Shown piece by piece: positions 39,135 through 47,462 of a DNA stretch of 64,000 nucleotides. Each line of letters begins with the position of its first letter. Within the stretch, counting starts at the first letter, position 1. This stretch comes from Flavobacterium sp. NKUCC04_CG. Lineage in GTDB: Bacteria > Bacteroidota > Bacteroidia > Flavobacteriales > Flavobacteriaceae. The stretch lies in assembly GCF_019345525.1 (NCBI RefSeq), contig NZ_JAHKRA010000005.1, forward strand, positions 170,975 through 234,974. The letters are read 5' to 3'. The position numbers and the translations under genes were made by a program. The notes beneath the pieces are model-generated. The model worked only from the letters and a program-made list of their open reading frames with translations, made no database searches and was not told the DNA's origin.

Positions 39135-40598
39135 TTATTTTTTTGGAATATTTTTTAATATTTCCAATACAAATTTCCAATATTTCTGTGCAGACGAAAT
39201 ACTAGCACGCTCAACAGGTGAATGCGCTCCTTTTATCGTCGGTCCAAAAGAAATCATATCCATATCTGGATAATTAGTTCCTAATATACCACATTCAAGT
39301 CCAGCATGACAAGCAACAACATCTGGTTTTGTACCGTTTTGTTTTTCATATATATCCGTCAATACATCCAGTATTTCTGAATTGGCATTTGGTGTCCATC
39401 CCGGGTATGAACCAGAGAATTCTACCTCACAGCCCATCAGCTCAAAAGCTGCACGTAAGGAAGTAGCTAAATCTAATTTTGAAGTTTCTACAGAAGAACG
39501 CGTCAAACATTTAACCGCTAATTTACCTGCTCCAACTTCTACTTTGGCAATATTATTTGAAGTTTCGACCAAATTATCAAAATCAGCACTCATACGATAT
39601 ACCCCGTTGTGTGCTGTGTACATGGCTCGAACAAAGAAAAATTGAGCCATATAGGGCATCACTTTTTTAGGAGTATCTTCTATTTTCTCAAAAACAACTT
39701 CCAGGTCTGGCTCTGTAGTTTTGAATTCTGTTTTGATTTCCTCAACAATCTGTTGCATATCAAAAACAAAAGCTTCATCATATACTTGAGCAATAATCAC
39801 TTTCGCTACACTTTCTCTTGGAATAGCATTACGTAGACTACCCCCTTTTATTTCTGCAATTTGTAATCCAAAAGTATCAAATCCGTCAAAAAGTAAACGG
39901 TTCATGATTTTGTTAGCGTTCCCTAATCCTTTGTGAATATCCATACCGGAATGTCCGCCTACCAGACCTTTAACCGTAATGGTATAACCAACTGATCCTT
40001 CTGGCGCTGCTTCTTCATCGTATTCTGCTGTTGCAGTTACATCAATTCCACCAGCACAACCGATATCGATTTCATCATCTTCTTCCGTATCTAAATTCAA
40101 TAAAATTTGTCCTTCTAATACACCTCCCTTTAATCCCATTGCTCCAGTCATTCCCGTTTCTTCATCTATAGTGAACAAAGCCTCTAAGGCAGGATGAGGA
40201 ATAGTTGTACTTTCCAAAATAGCCATAATAGTCGCTACACCTAAACCGTTATCAGCTCCAAGTGTAGTTCCCTTAGCGCGAACCCAATCTCCATCAACAT
40301 ACATTTCAATACCCTGAGTATCAAAATCGAAGTCTGTATCGTTATTTTTCTGGTGAACCATATCCAAATGCGATTGCATTACAATGGTTTTTCTGTCTTC
40401 CATTCCCGAAGTAGCCGCTTTTTTAATAATTACGTTACCTACTTCGTCTTTAATGGTTTCTAATCCTAACTGTCTTCCAAAATTCATCATGAATTCGATC
40501 ACACGTTCCTCTTTTTTTGATGGACGCGGTACCGCATTCAAATCAGCAAATTTATTCCAAAGCTCTTTCGGCTCTAAATTTCTAATCTCTTTATTCAT
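39135..40598 (-). CDS. pepD: Aminoacyl-histidine dipeptidase (PepD, M20 family)
   Basis: From ATG 40598 this is 487 residues, the usual PepD size. Zinc-binding motifs are visible: MQSHLDMVHQ near 69-78, TLGADNGLGVA near 110-120, and DEETGMTGAMG with the catalytic Glu near 144. HAGLECG carries a later ligand. It hydrolyses Xaa-His dipeptides such as carnosine. The frame extends 15 codons to 40643, but the family start is MNKEIRNLEPKELWNKFADL. A CAAAGTTA promoter element (40725-40732) predicts a leader of about 120 bases. The octanucleotide array begins about 40 bases further upstream. Confidence 0.94.
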   Translation of the reverse strand: MNKEIRNLEPKELWNKFADLNAVPRPSKKEERVIEFMMNFGRQLGLETIKDEVGNVIIKKAATSGMEDRKTIVMQSHLDMVHQKNNDTDFDFDTQGIEMYVDGDWVRAKGTTLGADNGLGVATIMAILESTTIPHPALEALFTIDEETGMTGAMGLKGGVLEGQILLNLDTEEDDEIDIGCAGGIDVTATAEYDEEAAPEGSVGYTITVKGLVGGHSGMDIHKGLGNANKIMNRLLFDGFDTFGLQIAEIKGGSLRNAIPRESVAKVIIAQVYDEAFVFDMQQIVEEIKTEFKTTEPDLEVVFEKIEDTPKKVMPYMAQFFFVRAMYTAHNGVYRMSADFDNLVETSNNIAKVEVGAGKLAVKCLTRSSVETSKLDLATSLRAAFELMGCEVEFSGSYPGWTPNANSEILDVLTDIYEKQNGTKPDVVACHAGLECGILGTNYPDMDMISFGPTIKGAHSPVERASISSAQKYWKFVLEILKNIPKK

Positions 40599-40724
40599 AA
40601 GTAGATATTGTTTTTTACATTTTAGATCTTCTGATTTCACCATTTTTAATGCCGTTTTTCAACAACAAATACTCTGAAAATATGAATTCCAGAGAATCAA
40701 ATGACTGTAATTAGATAGCTCGCC

Positions 40725-40732
40725 CAAAGTTA
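40725..40732 (-). promoter_or_regulatory. -7 promoter element for pepD
   Basis: On the minus strand TAACTTTG matches TAnnTTTG. The nearest repeat unit of the array starts 40 bases upstream, so changes in array length would not alter the core promoter spacing. Confidence 0.45.
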
Positions 40733-40772
40733 CAAATAAATATGAGATTTTTTTTTGTTTTTTGCTTAGATG

Positions 40773-40980
40773 TCAATCAGCCTATTCGTCTATACGCCTA
40801 TATGTCTATTCGCGTATTAGCCTATCAGCCTATCAGCCTATCAGCCTATCAGCCTATCAGCCTATCAGCCTATCAGCCTATCAGCCTATCAGCCTATCAG
40901 CCTATCAGCATATCAGCATATCAGCATATCAGCATATCAGCATATCAGCATATCAGCATATCAGCGTATCTGCCTATCAA
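40773..40980 (-). repeat. Octanucleotide tandem array, 26 in-phase units
   Basis: There are 208 bases in exact 8-bp phase. On the minus strand, the direction of the ferredoxin gene, the order is TTGATAGG, CAGATACG, CTGATATG x7, CTGATAGG x11, then six diverged units (CTAATACG, CGAATAGA, CATATAGG, CGTATAGA, CGAATAGG, CTGATTGA). The first unit contains the ferredoxin TGA stop at its second to fourth bases. Units are most uniform in the middle and decay toward pepD. No frame has a stop, but composition and family context give no sign that it is coding. A second array with the same unit family follows the Sir2 gene. Confidence 0.95.
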
Positions 40981-41237
40981 GCTATATACTTCTCAAAAAT
41001 TTTACGAGCTTTCTTTTTAGAAACTTCCTTTTTAAATACGTCTGGGGTAGGAAGATAAAATATGGGAGCCTTTTTACACATCCCTTGGCATTTCATGGTT
41101 TGAATCTCCATTTGGTTTTCCAATCCATTTTCGATAATCATTTCACTAAAACAAGTTTTAGCTTCTTCATTATAGCGACAACATTTTTTACCGTTGCAAA
41201 AAAATATCACTTTTCCTTCTTTTTTATCTTTTGACAT
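40977..41237 (-). CDS. (2Fe-2S) ferredoxin domain protein, thioredoxin-like
   Basis: This 86-residue protein has the thioredoxin-like 2Fe-2S pattern: FFCNGKKCCRYNEEAKTC at about 12-29 and MKCQGMCKKAPIF near 48-60. These Cys should bind one 2Fe-2S cluster, as in small ferredoxins related to HoxE/NuoE. A redox-carrier or regulatory role is likely but the partner is unknown. The C-terminus is Lys-rich. The TGA stop lies inside the first unit of the octanucleotide array. A CAAAGATA promoter element lies 20 bases upstream. Confidence 0.85.
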   Translation of the reverse strand: MSKDKKEGKVIFFCNGKKCCRYNEEAKTCFSEMIIENGLENQMEIQTMKCQGMCKKAPIFYLPTPDVFKKEVSKKKARKIFEKYIA

Positions 41238-41257
41238 AACTTACTAAGAAATAAGTA

Positions 41258-41265
41258 CAAAGATA
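41258..41265 (-). promoter_or_regulatory. -7 promoter element for the ferredoxin gene
   Basis: On the minus strand TATCTTTG matches TAnnTTTG, 21 bases before the ATG. Confidence 0.5.
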
Positions 41266-41329
41266 GTTATTTTTAATTATTCTAAATAAATTTTGACAAT
41301 TATTTTTTTTATATTTTTATAAAAAAAAT

Positions 41330-42409
41330 ATGCGCAAAAATTGGTTTTGGATTTTGTTGCTAATCATACAATATCTGTTGGTCAAAATCTTTCAGAAACA
41401 TCCCCTTTGGATTGAAAATTATTATTCCAACGAATGGTATATTAAAATCAGTGCCCTTTTTAGAAAAGTATATGGCTTTTTCCCCTTTTCTATTGGTGAT
41501 ATCCTTTATTTTATCGTTGGATTAATTATAATAATCAATACCGTTGTAATATTTAAAGAAAAAAAGGGATCTTATTCGTGGAGCATGCGCTTTCAACATT
41601 TGTTTTATTTTTTGATCCGCGTGTTGGCAATCTTCTTTTTATTTTTCAATTTGTTTTGGGGATACAACAATTATAGAATACCGTTGTATCAGAAAATGGA
41701 ATTGGAACGAGAATACACCGATGATGAATTGATTGACTTTTCATATCAGTTGCTAACTAAGGTCAACCAACTGCAATTAGAAATCACTGGTGATTCGACA
41801 AAGAGTGTCGTTGTCGATTACGACATCACTAAAATTTATGACGAAGCCAACAGTGGTTATCAATATGTGACCGAGGTATATCCGTGGATTAAACACGAAA
41901 ACTACGCACTGAAATCTTCCTTGTGGAGTTCGGTACTAAGTTATATGGGTTTCTCTGGTTATATCAATCCCTTTACCAATGAAGCACAGGTCAATAATAA
42001 GGTTCCAAAATTGGGAATGTACGTAACGGCTTCTCATGAAATTGCGCACCAAATCGGTTATGCTTCAGAAAGTGAAGCGAATTTTATTGGATACCTCAAT
42101 GCGACCTTACAAGTAGATAAAAAATATCAATATGCCGGTTATATCTATGCCTTAAGATACTGTTTAACGACTATGGAACGCAATGAAATAAAAGAATTGG
42201 AAACGATTCAATATCATATAAACCCAGCAGTGCATCACAATTTAATGGAAAACAAAGTGTTTTGGGATTCTTATAGAAACATTTCCAATTCCTTTTTTAA
42301 AGTGTTTTATAATAACTTTTTAAAAATCAACAACCAACAAGAAGGAATCAAATCCTATAATCGATTTGTTGATCTATTGATTAATTACCACAAAAAGAAG
42401 GCATTATAG
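41330..42409 (+). CDS. DUF3810 membrane protein with HExxH motif
   Basis: This 359-residue protein has N-terminal membrane helices at about 4-20, 47-68 and 85-107, then a soluble domain. SHEIAHQIGYASESEANFIG at about 239-258 contains HEIAH plus a downstream Glu, the zinc-metallopeptidase arrangement. FPFSIGDILYFIVG near the start is typical of DUF3810. It is probably an inner-membrane metalloprotease with unknown substrate. It converges on ndh with a 6-base overlap, so no terminator separates them. Confidence 0.87.
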   Translation: MRKNWFWILLLIIQYLLVKIFQKHPLWIENYYSNEWYIKISALFRKVYGFFPFSIGDILYFIVGLIIIINTVVIFKEKKGSYSWSMRFQHLFYFLIRVLAIFFLFFNLFWGYNNYRIPLYQKMELEREYTDDELIDFSYQLLTKVNQLQLEITGDSTKSVVVDYDITKIYDEANSGYQYVTEVYPWIKHENYALKSSLWSSVLSYMGFSGYINPFTNEAQVNNKVPKLGMYVTASHEIAHQIGYASESEANFIGYLNATLQVDKKYQYAGYIYALRYCLTTMERNEIKELETIQYHINPAVHHNLMENKVFWDSYRNISNSFFKVFYNNFLKINNQQEGIKSYNRFVDLLINYHKKKAL

Positions 42410-43714
42410 ATCGGTATCATCGGGAAAACTCTCGTTATTTTTTCGTTTATAAGGACGAATAATCAATCGTCCTTCACGATCAAAAATCACGTAATTGTAA
42501 ACCCAATTCCACAGAACAACTATTTTATTTTTAAAACCGATTAAAGACATCAGGTGGACAAACATCCAAACAAACCACGCAAAAATTCCGCTAAAATGCC
42601 ATTTTGGTAAATCGACAACCGCTTTATTTCTACCTATAGTTGCCATAGACCCCTTGTCTCTATAAATAAATGGTTTTAGTGGTTTATTCTGTTGCAAACG
42701 AACTAAGTTTTGAGCCAATAATCGACCTTGTTGAATGGCAGGCTGAGCCATCATCGGATGTCCTCCAGGTAATTTTTCTGAAACCATTCCGGCAACATCT
42801 CCAATCGCGAAGACATTGTCAAATCCTACCACTTGATTATATTCATTCACTTTCATACGATTGCCGCGACTCAACATCACTTCATCCTTAAAACCATCAA
42901 TAGCAGCGCCTTTTACACCAGCGGTCCAGATGACGGTAGCCGTACGAAAAGTTGTGCCGTTTTTTGTGATAACCACGTTACCGTCATAATCGGTCACTTG
43001 CTCATTCTTCCAAATCGAAACACCTAGTTTTTTTAAGAAATGCTCAGCTCTTTCCGAAGATTTATCAGACATCGCATCTAACACTTGATTGGAACCTTGA
43101 ATGACATTAATTTCCATTTTACGAATATCTAGATCGGGATAATCCTTAGGTAAAACCGCTTTTTTCATTTCTGCTAATGCTCCGGCAAGTTCCACTCCTG
43201 TGGGCCCCGCTCCTACGATGACAAAATTCATCAAAGCCAATTTTTCCTCCATATCGTTGGTCAACAAAGCTTCTTCAAAATTTTCCAAAACCAAACTACG
43301 AATATTTAACGATTGTGGAATCGTTTTCATGGCCATACTGTTTTTCTGTATAGAAGTATTACCAAAGAAATTGGTTTTCGATCCTGTGGCAATCACTAAA
43401 TAATCGTAAAAAATAATTCCTATATCGGCGATCACCTTTTTTCCATCGGTATCAATTTTATTGACATGTGCCAAACGAAAATAAATTTCATCGTAGTTTT
43501 GCACCACTTTACGAATCGGATATGCAATGGATCCTGCTTCCAAGCCACCTGTAGCTACTTGATATAATAAAGGTTGGAAAGTATGGTAGTTATGTTGATC
43601 TAATAGTACGACTTGAAAGCCTTTGTTTTTTAACTTTTTCGCTAAGGATAGACCTCCGAAGCCACCTCCAATAATCACGACTCTTGGAAAACTTGAAGTA
43701 GGAATATTCATCAT
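42404..43714 (-). CDS. ndh: Type II NADH dehydrogenase
   Basis: This 436-residue flavoprotein has an FAD-binding Rossmann motif VVIIGGGFGGLSLAKKL at about 12-28 and an NAD-binding motif FVIVGAGPTGVELAGALAEM near 165-184. GDVAGM and HPMMAQPAIQQG (NDH-2 pattern) follow. A C-terminal hydrophobic helix pair (FAWFVWMFVHLMSLIGF) anchors it to the inner membrane. It passes electrons from NADH to menaquinone without pumping protons. Met1 (43714) and Met2 (43711) are both possible. A CAAATTTA promoter element lies 22 bases upstream. Confidence 0.92.
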   Translation of the reverse strand: MMNIPTSSFPRVVIIGGGFGGLSLAKKLKNKGFQVVLLDQHNYHTFQPLLYQVATGGLEAGSIAYPIRKVVQNYDEIYFRLAHVNKIDTDGKKVIADIGIIFYDYLVIATGSKTNFFGNTSIQKNSMAMKTIPQSLNIRSLVLENFEEALLTNDMEEKLALMNFVIVGAGPTGVELAGALAEMKKAVLPKDYPDLDIRKMEINVIQGSNQVLDAMSDKSSERAEHFLKKLGVSIWKNEQVTDYDGNVVITKNGTTFRTATVIWTAGVKGAAIDGFKDEVMLSRGNRMKVNEYNQVVGFDNVFAIGDVAGMVSEKLPGGHPMMAQPAIQQGRLLAQNLVRLQQNKPLKPFIYRDKGSMATIGRNKAVVDLPKWHFSGIFAWFVWMFVHLMSLIGFKNKIVVLWNWVYNYVIFDREGRLIIRPYKRKNNESFPDDTDL

Positions 43715-43735
43715 AATATCGAATTTTTGACTACC

Positions 43736-43743
43736 AAATTTAC
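43736..43743 (-). promoter_or_regulatory. -7 promoter element for ndh
   Basis: On the minus strand TAAATTTG matches TAnnTTTG, just upstream of the ndh start. Confidence 0.45.
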
Positions 43744-43809
43744 GAAGATTAATTCATAATTAAAGCCCAATTTTGAAATCATTCAGCATATAATGATCTT
43801 GAAAGTCAC

Positions 43810-43817
43810 TACTTTTG
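43810..43817 (+). promoter_or_regulatory. -7 promoter element for the ECF sigma gene
   Basis: TACTTTTG matches TAnnTTTG, 34 bases before the ATG. It is the housekeeping type, so no autoregulatory sequence is evident. Confidence 0.5.
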
Positions 43818-43850
43818 TAACAATTAAATTATATAGGCGTCAAATGACTT

Positions 43851-44345
43851 ATGAATCCAATTTTAGAACAAGAATTTATTCGGCAAGTCGAAGTTAATCA
43901 GAATATAATCCACAAGATTTGTCGATTGTACACTTCAGATGAGCATGCACATAAAGATTTATTCCAAGAGATATCCATTCAATTATGGAAAGCTTATCCC
44001 AAATTTAGAGGTGATTCAAAATTTACAACTTGGGCTTATAGAGTAGCACTAAATACGGCGATTTCACTTTATCGGAAAAAGGGTCGCACCATTGCAACTG
44101 TTGAGTTTAATGCTACGATACACAAATTTAAATACGACGAATACAATTTTGAAGAAGAAGAACAACTCAAAATTTTATACTTAGCCGTACAGCAACTCAA
44201 CGACATCGAAAAAGCATTGGTATATATGTATCTCGAAGATAAAGACTATACAGAAATATCCGAGACCCTAGGTATTAGTGAAGTCAATGCTCGTGTCAAA
44301 ATGAACCGAATAAAAACCAAATTAAAAAAAATCATCAACCCTTAA
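43851..44345 (+). CDS. ECF-type RNA polymerase sigma factor
   Basis: This 164-residue protein has sigma region 2 (HKDLFQEISIQLWKAYPKFR and SKFTTWAYRVALNTAISLYR, about 33-75). Region 4 carries a helix-turn-helix (YMYLEDKDYTEISETLGISE and NARVKMNRIKTKLKKI, about 123-163). Such factors redirect RNA polymerase to stress or envelope genes and are usually restrained by an anti-sigma factor. The membrane protein encoded 13 bases downstream is the obvious partner. The inducing signal is unknown. Confidence 0.9.
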   Translation: MNPILEQEFIRQVEVNQNIIHKICRLYTSDEHAHKDLFQEISIQLWKAYPKFRGDSKFTTWAYRVALNTAISLYRKKGRTIATVEFNATIHKFKYDEYNFEEEEQLKILYLAVQQLNDIEKALVYMYLEDKDYTEISETLGISEVNARVKMNRIKTKLKKIINP

Positions 44346-44358
44346 GGTTGTCCCACAT

Positions 44359-44952
44359 ATGAAAGAATTAGATTTATTAAAAAAACATTGGAACAAAGAT
44401 TCAGACTTTCCAAAAGTATCTCAAGATGATATTAAAAACATGATTCACAAAAGATCATCATCCATTGTGAAATGGATCTTTATTATCAGCATCATCGAAT
44501 TCATCATCTTGAATTTAATTAGCTTATTGATGCCTAGTAGTGAAGTAGATGACTCTACCGTATTTATTGAAATTATAGATTACGCATCGATTGGCTTTTC
44601 CTTGGTATTTATTGTGCTTTTTTATAAAAATTACCGTTCAATTTCCGTTTCATCATCGACAAAGACTTTGATGCAAGGAATTTTAAAGACGCGTAAAACC
44701 GTTAAAATTTATATTTACATCAATATTTTTATGGTAATCATCGGTATGTTTTATGCTATATTCGTGCTTAGTCATACCAATCATTACTTCGACAAACTCA
44801 ACAACATACAGTCCTCAGTTCTTATATTAGCTTTTTTAGCCTTTATGGGAATATTTGCTGGGATTATCTGGTTGGTTTATAAAGTGATTTACGGTATCTT
44901 ACTTAAAAAACTAAAATATAATTATACCGAATTAAAAAAGATTGATTTTTAG
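44359..44952 (+). CDS. Four-helix membrane protein, putative anti-sigma partner
   Basis: This 197-residue protein has an N-terminal cytoplasmic segment (MKELDLLKKHWNKDSDFPK, about 1-38). Four membrane helices follow at about 39-60, 72-90, 115-138 and 150-175. A soluble head then membrane helices suits a membrane-bound anti-sigma factor, although no zinc-binding HxxxCxxC motif is present. Related flavobacterial proteins are often mislabelled beta-carotene monooxygenase. It is co-transcribed with the sigma gene. The role is inferred from context. Confidence 0.75.
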   Translation: MKELDLLKKHWNKDSDFPKVSQDDIKNMIHKRSSSIVKWIFIISIIEFIILNLISLLMPSSEVDDSTVFIEIIDYASIGFSLVFIVLFYKNYRSISVSSSTKTLMQGILKTRKTVKIYIYINIFMVIIGMFYAIFVLSHTNHYFDKLNNIQSSVLILAFLAFMGIFAGIIWLVYKVIYGILLKKLKYNYTELKKIDF

Positions 44953-45008
44953 TTTTTTTGTTTTAACTTGAATACATATTAAAATTAATTCTTGCCATTT
45001 TATAACAT

Positions 45009-45956
45009 ATGACTATTACCCAACTTATCTATACCATTGCAGTTGCAGAATATAAGAATTTTACTTTAGCAGCAGAAAAGAGTTTCGTTTCCCAACCTAC
45101 CTTAAGTATGCAAATACAAAAACTAGAAGAAGAGTTGGGAATTATAATATTTGACCGCACTACCAAACCTATTCAGCTTACTGAAGTAGGTGCAATTATA
45201 ATAAAACAAGCACAAAAAATTGTCGAGGAGTCCAATCGAATTAAAGATATAGTTGATCAGCAAAAGGGCTTTATTGGTGGTGAATTTCGCGTGGGAATTA
45301 TACCGACAATTACCCCTACTTTATTGCCGATGTTTTTAAAAACCTTTATCAAAAAACATCCGAAAGTCAATTTAATAGTTGAAGAATACAATACAGAAGA
45401 AATCATTCAGCGTTTGAGAAACGGCCAAATCGACGCTGCCATTGCCGCTACGCCATTAGAAGAGGCCGACATCAAGGAAGCCGTTTTATATTACGAACCC
45501 TTTGTAGGATACTTCCCAGAGCGCTTTAGACAGGGCATTTCCAAAAAAATAGATATTAACGATATCGACTTACATCATTTACTATTACTACAAGACGGTC
45601 ACTGCTTTAGAAATGGGGTAATTAATCTGTGTAAAAACAACAGCCTGGACAACGAGCTTCCCTTTAAACTGGAGAGTGGTAGTTTTGAAACCCTTATAAA
45701 AATAGCCAATGAAGGTTTGGGTGTCACTTTGCTCCCTTATTTACATACCCTGGATTTGAAAGCTGAATACTTAATTAATTTAGTTGAATTTAAGGATCCT
45801 AAACCGGCCCGAGAAGTCAGTTTGATTTATCGTAAAAGTGAATTGAAAATTCAAATCATCGAAGCCTTACGAGAAACCATTCTAAGTGTAGTTCGAGGTG
45901 CTATTGCTTTTAGTGATATACAAATTATAAGTCCAAAACTGAATCGTAAATCATAA
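45009..45956 (+). CDS. oxyR: Hydrogen peroxide sensor OxyR (LysR family)
   Basis: This 315-residue LysR regulator has an N-terminal helix-turn-helix (FTLAAEKSFVSQPTLSMQIQ, about 18-37). The substrate-binding domain contains LLLLQDGHCFRNGVINLCKN: Cys199 and Cys208 fall at exactly the positions of the redox-active pair in E. coli OxyR. Oxidation to a disulfide turns on katG, ahpC and dps in known systems. No such target adjoins here. It follows the membrane protein by 56 bases and may be a separate unit. A bidirectional hairpin follows. Confidence 0.92.
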   Translation: MTITQLIYTIAVAEYKNFTLAAEKSFVSQPTLSMQIQKLEEELGIIIFDRTTKPIQLTEVGAIIIKQAQKIVEESNRIKDIVDQQKGFIGGEFRVGIIPTITPTLLPMFLKTFIKKHPKVNLIVEEYNTEEIIQRLRNGQIDAAIAATPLEEADIKEAVLYYEPFVGYFPERFRQGISKKIDINDIDLHHLLLLQDGHCFRNGVINLCKNNSLDNELPFKLESGSFETLIKIANEGLGVTLLPYLHTLDLKAEYLINLVEFKDPKPAREVSLIYRKSELKIQIIEALRETILSVVRGAIAFSDIQIISPKLNRKS

Positions 45957-46001
45957 GTCACGATTTAAAACCAATATCAAACACCTTTCTTTACTCAAAA
46001 A

Positions 46002-46030
46002 AAAAACTCACCTAAAAGGTGAGTTTTATA
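46002..46030. terminator. Bidirectional terminator after oxyR
   Basis: AAAACTCACCT pairs with AGGTGAGTTTT around a 3-base loop with A and T runs on both sides. It serves oxyR and the convergent small gene. Confidence 0.85.
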
Positions 46031-46036
46031 TTAATA

Positions 46037-46237
46037 TTATTCGTTAATCAACAACAAACACTGTTGTAGTTCGGGTTTCCCCAAAGTGTATTTCTCTAAC
46101 CATCTGGTTAATAAATCCAAATCGTAAGGCAACAATGATTTCATTGCTTTTTCTAACTCCTTACAAAATAATAACGGGTCAAAACTAACATTTTCTAATA
46201 CCGTTTTTGTGTAATCAAACATTTGTCTTGCTTTCAT
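46037..46237 (-). CDS. Small hypothetical protein
   Basis: This 66-residue soluble, mainly helical protein contains KTVLENVSFDPLLFCKELEK and LLPYDLDLLTRWLEKYTLGK. No signal peptide or metal motif is seen, and two single Cys are present. I do not recognise the family, but the clean start, stop and terminator support a real gene. It lies between oxyR and mnmD with no shared strand logic. Confidence 0.6.
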   Translation of the reverse strand: MKARQMFDYTKTVLENVSFDPLLFCKELEKAMKSLLPYDLDLLTRWLEKYTLGKPELQQCLLLINE

Positions 46238-46347
46238 ATCTAACTTAACTAATTAAAGGGATATCGCTAGAGTAAATATAACACAATTCCTCAATACAAA
46301 ATATGTAATTTTTGTTTTTTAAGAATATTTTATGAGTTAATAGCTGT

Positions 46348-47019
46348 TTATTTTGGTTTTTTATGAGCCCGTAGCATTTGTCTTTTACCTGGAGGCCCTG
46401 CCAAACGCTCTACTCTAAAGCCCACATTTCGCATGGCAACTTTAATAGGTCCTCTACAGGCATAAGTAACCAATATGCCTTGTGGTGTTAGAGCATCGTA
46501 CATTTTTTTAAAAATTTGTTCCGACCACAATTCAGGCTGATAGGGATATCCAAAAGCATCGAAATAAATTAAATCATAGAATCCCGACTCTAACTGTACA
46601 TCCTCAAAGAGTGCTTTAATTTTTTTTAATCTAAAGCCATCATTAATTTGCAATTCCACTTCCCAATCGTTTTGATGAAGTTGCTTAAAACAAGCTACTG
46701 CCTGCATATCATCTACTTGTTGAGGATAATTTAATACAGCTACTTCATCTTGAGTAATAGGAAATCCCTCAACGGCATGATACCTAACTGCCTTATGCTG
46801 TTTTTGCGTTTCTAAAGCCGTTAAGAAAGCGTTTAATCCCGTTCCAAAACCCATTTCTAGAATTGTAAATTCCGATTTTGACATTTGAGAAAATCCTTCT
46901 TTCAAATACACGTGATTGGCTTCTTGTATTGCACCAAAAACAGAATGATAGGTTTCTTGTAACTCTTCAACAAATATACTGCTAGAGCCGTCAGACGTAA
47001 TAATTATTTTTCTATTCAA
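46348..47019 (-). CDS. mnmD: tRNA wobble-uridine methyltransferase MnmD
   Basis: This protein matches the MnmD methyltransferase: MGFGTGLNAFLTALETQ is the SAM-binding motif, HAVEGFPIT follows, and YDLIYFDAFGYPYQPELWS carries the DAF motif. Known MnmD adds the final methyl of mnm5s2U34 in tRNA, complementing the MnmA sulfur step encoded at 22657-23865. The frame extends to an ATG at 47082, which would overlap the upstream gene by 61 bases. TTG at 47019 gives 223 residues starting NRKIIITSDGSSS, matching the family start. I choose TTG; this remains an inference. Confidence 0.85.
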   Translation of the reverse strand: MNRKIIITSDGSSSIFVEELQETYHSVFGAIQEANHVYLKEGFSQMSKSEFTILEMGFGTGLNAFLTALETQKQHKAVRYHAVEGFPITQDEVAVLNYPQQVDDMQAVACFKQLHQNDWEVELQINDGFRLKKIKALFEDVQLESGFYDLIYFDAFGYPYQPELWSEQIFKKMYDALTPQGILVTYACRGPIKVAMRNVGFRVERLAGPPGKRQMLRAHKKPK

Positions 47020-47021
47020 AA

Positions 47022-47462
47022 TTACGGTATTAACAATTTTTTGATGCGCTCTATAGGTCCACCACATTTTACTTGATGGCAAGCAATACAGCTTTCTACC
47101 ATAGCATTAAAATGTTGTTTTCTGTTTTGCGGTTCTTCATAAACCAAACGTTGTGCCCTTAAAAAAAGGTTTAATTGGGTAGTAAAAAACAAATCCCGGT
47201 CTGTAGGGTCTGTCAACGTAGCTTTTTCCAAATCCATATAATAAGAGGGCAAACTATCCGCTATGGCTTCATCAGCTAATATAGCCTTTTTTATACGCAT
47301 ATTATCCACATACATTTGTTCCATTAACAAGGCCATCTCTGACATTTCATAATGAATAAAAGTACTAGCTGCCTTAGGTTGCTCAAGCTGCTGTACATCC
47401 TTTTTTACTTCTTTACACGAAATACAAAACAAACACAAACCAAGAAAAAAAGCCGTTTTCAT
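47022..47462 (-). CDS. Putative monoheme CXXCH lipoprotein
   Basis: This 146-residue lipoprotein has a short signal ending at FCISCKEV (Cys16). The rest is helical, with MSEMALLMEQMYVDNMRIKK near 40-59 and a C-terminal CIACH at 125-129, the CXXCH heme-c attachment motif. Placement near the C-terminus resembles cytochrome c' (a four-helix bundle) more than classic cytochrome c. Further Met residues could be ligands. Heme attachment is inferred. Its start overlaps the DUF4920 stop (TAATG), so the two are translationally coupled, and mnmD follows 2 bases after its stop. Confidence 0.75.
   Translation of the reverse strand: MKTAFFLGLCLFCISCKEVKKDVQQLEQPKAASTFIHYEMSEMALLMEQMYVDNMRIKKAILADEAIADSLPSYYMDLEKATLTDPTDRDLFFTTQLNLFLRAQRLVYEEPQNRKQHFNAMVESCIACHQVKCGGPIERIKKLLIP

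Noticed and set aside
40599..40643. Longer pepD start at 40643
   Set aside because: The extra 15 residues are not typical of the family, which starts MNKEIRNLEP; the promoter permits either, so this is a preference.
40773..40980. CRISPR array
   Set aside because: Units are contiguous 8-mers with no spacers, and no cas genes are present.
40742..41058. Plus-strand open frames through the octanucleotide array encoding AYQPISLS-type repeats
   Set aside because: An 8-bp unit without stops keeps all frames open, so length is an artefact. The frames run into the ferredoxin gene on the other strand and match no family.
44359..44952. Label of beta-carotene monooxygenase for the four-helix protein
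   Set aside because: No iron-binding His set is present; it is a small membrane protein beside a sigma gene.
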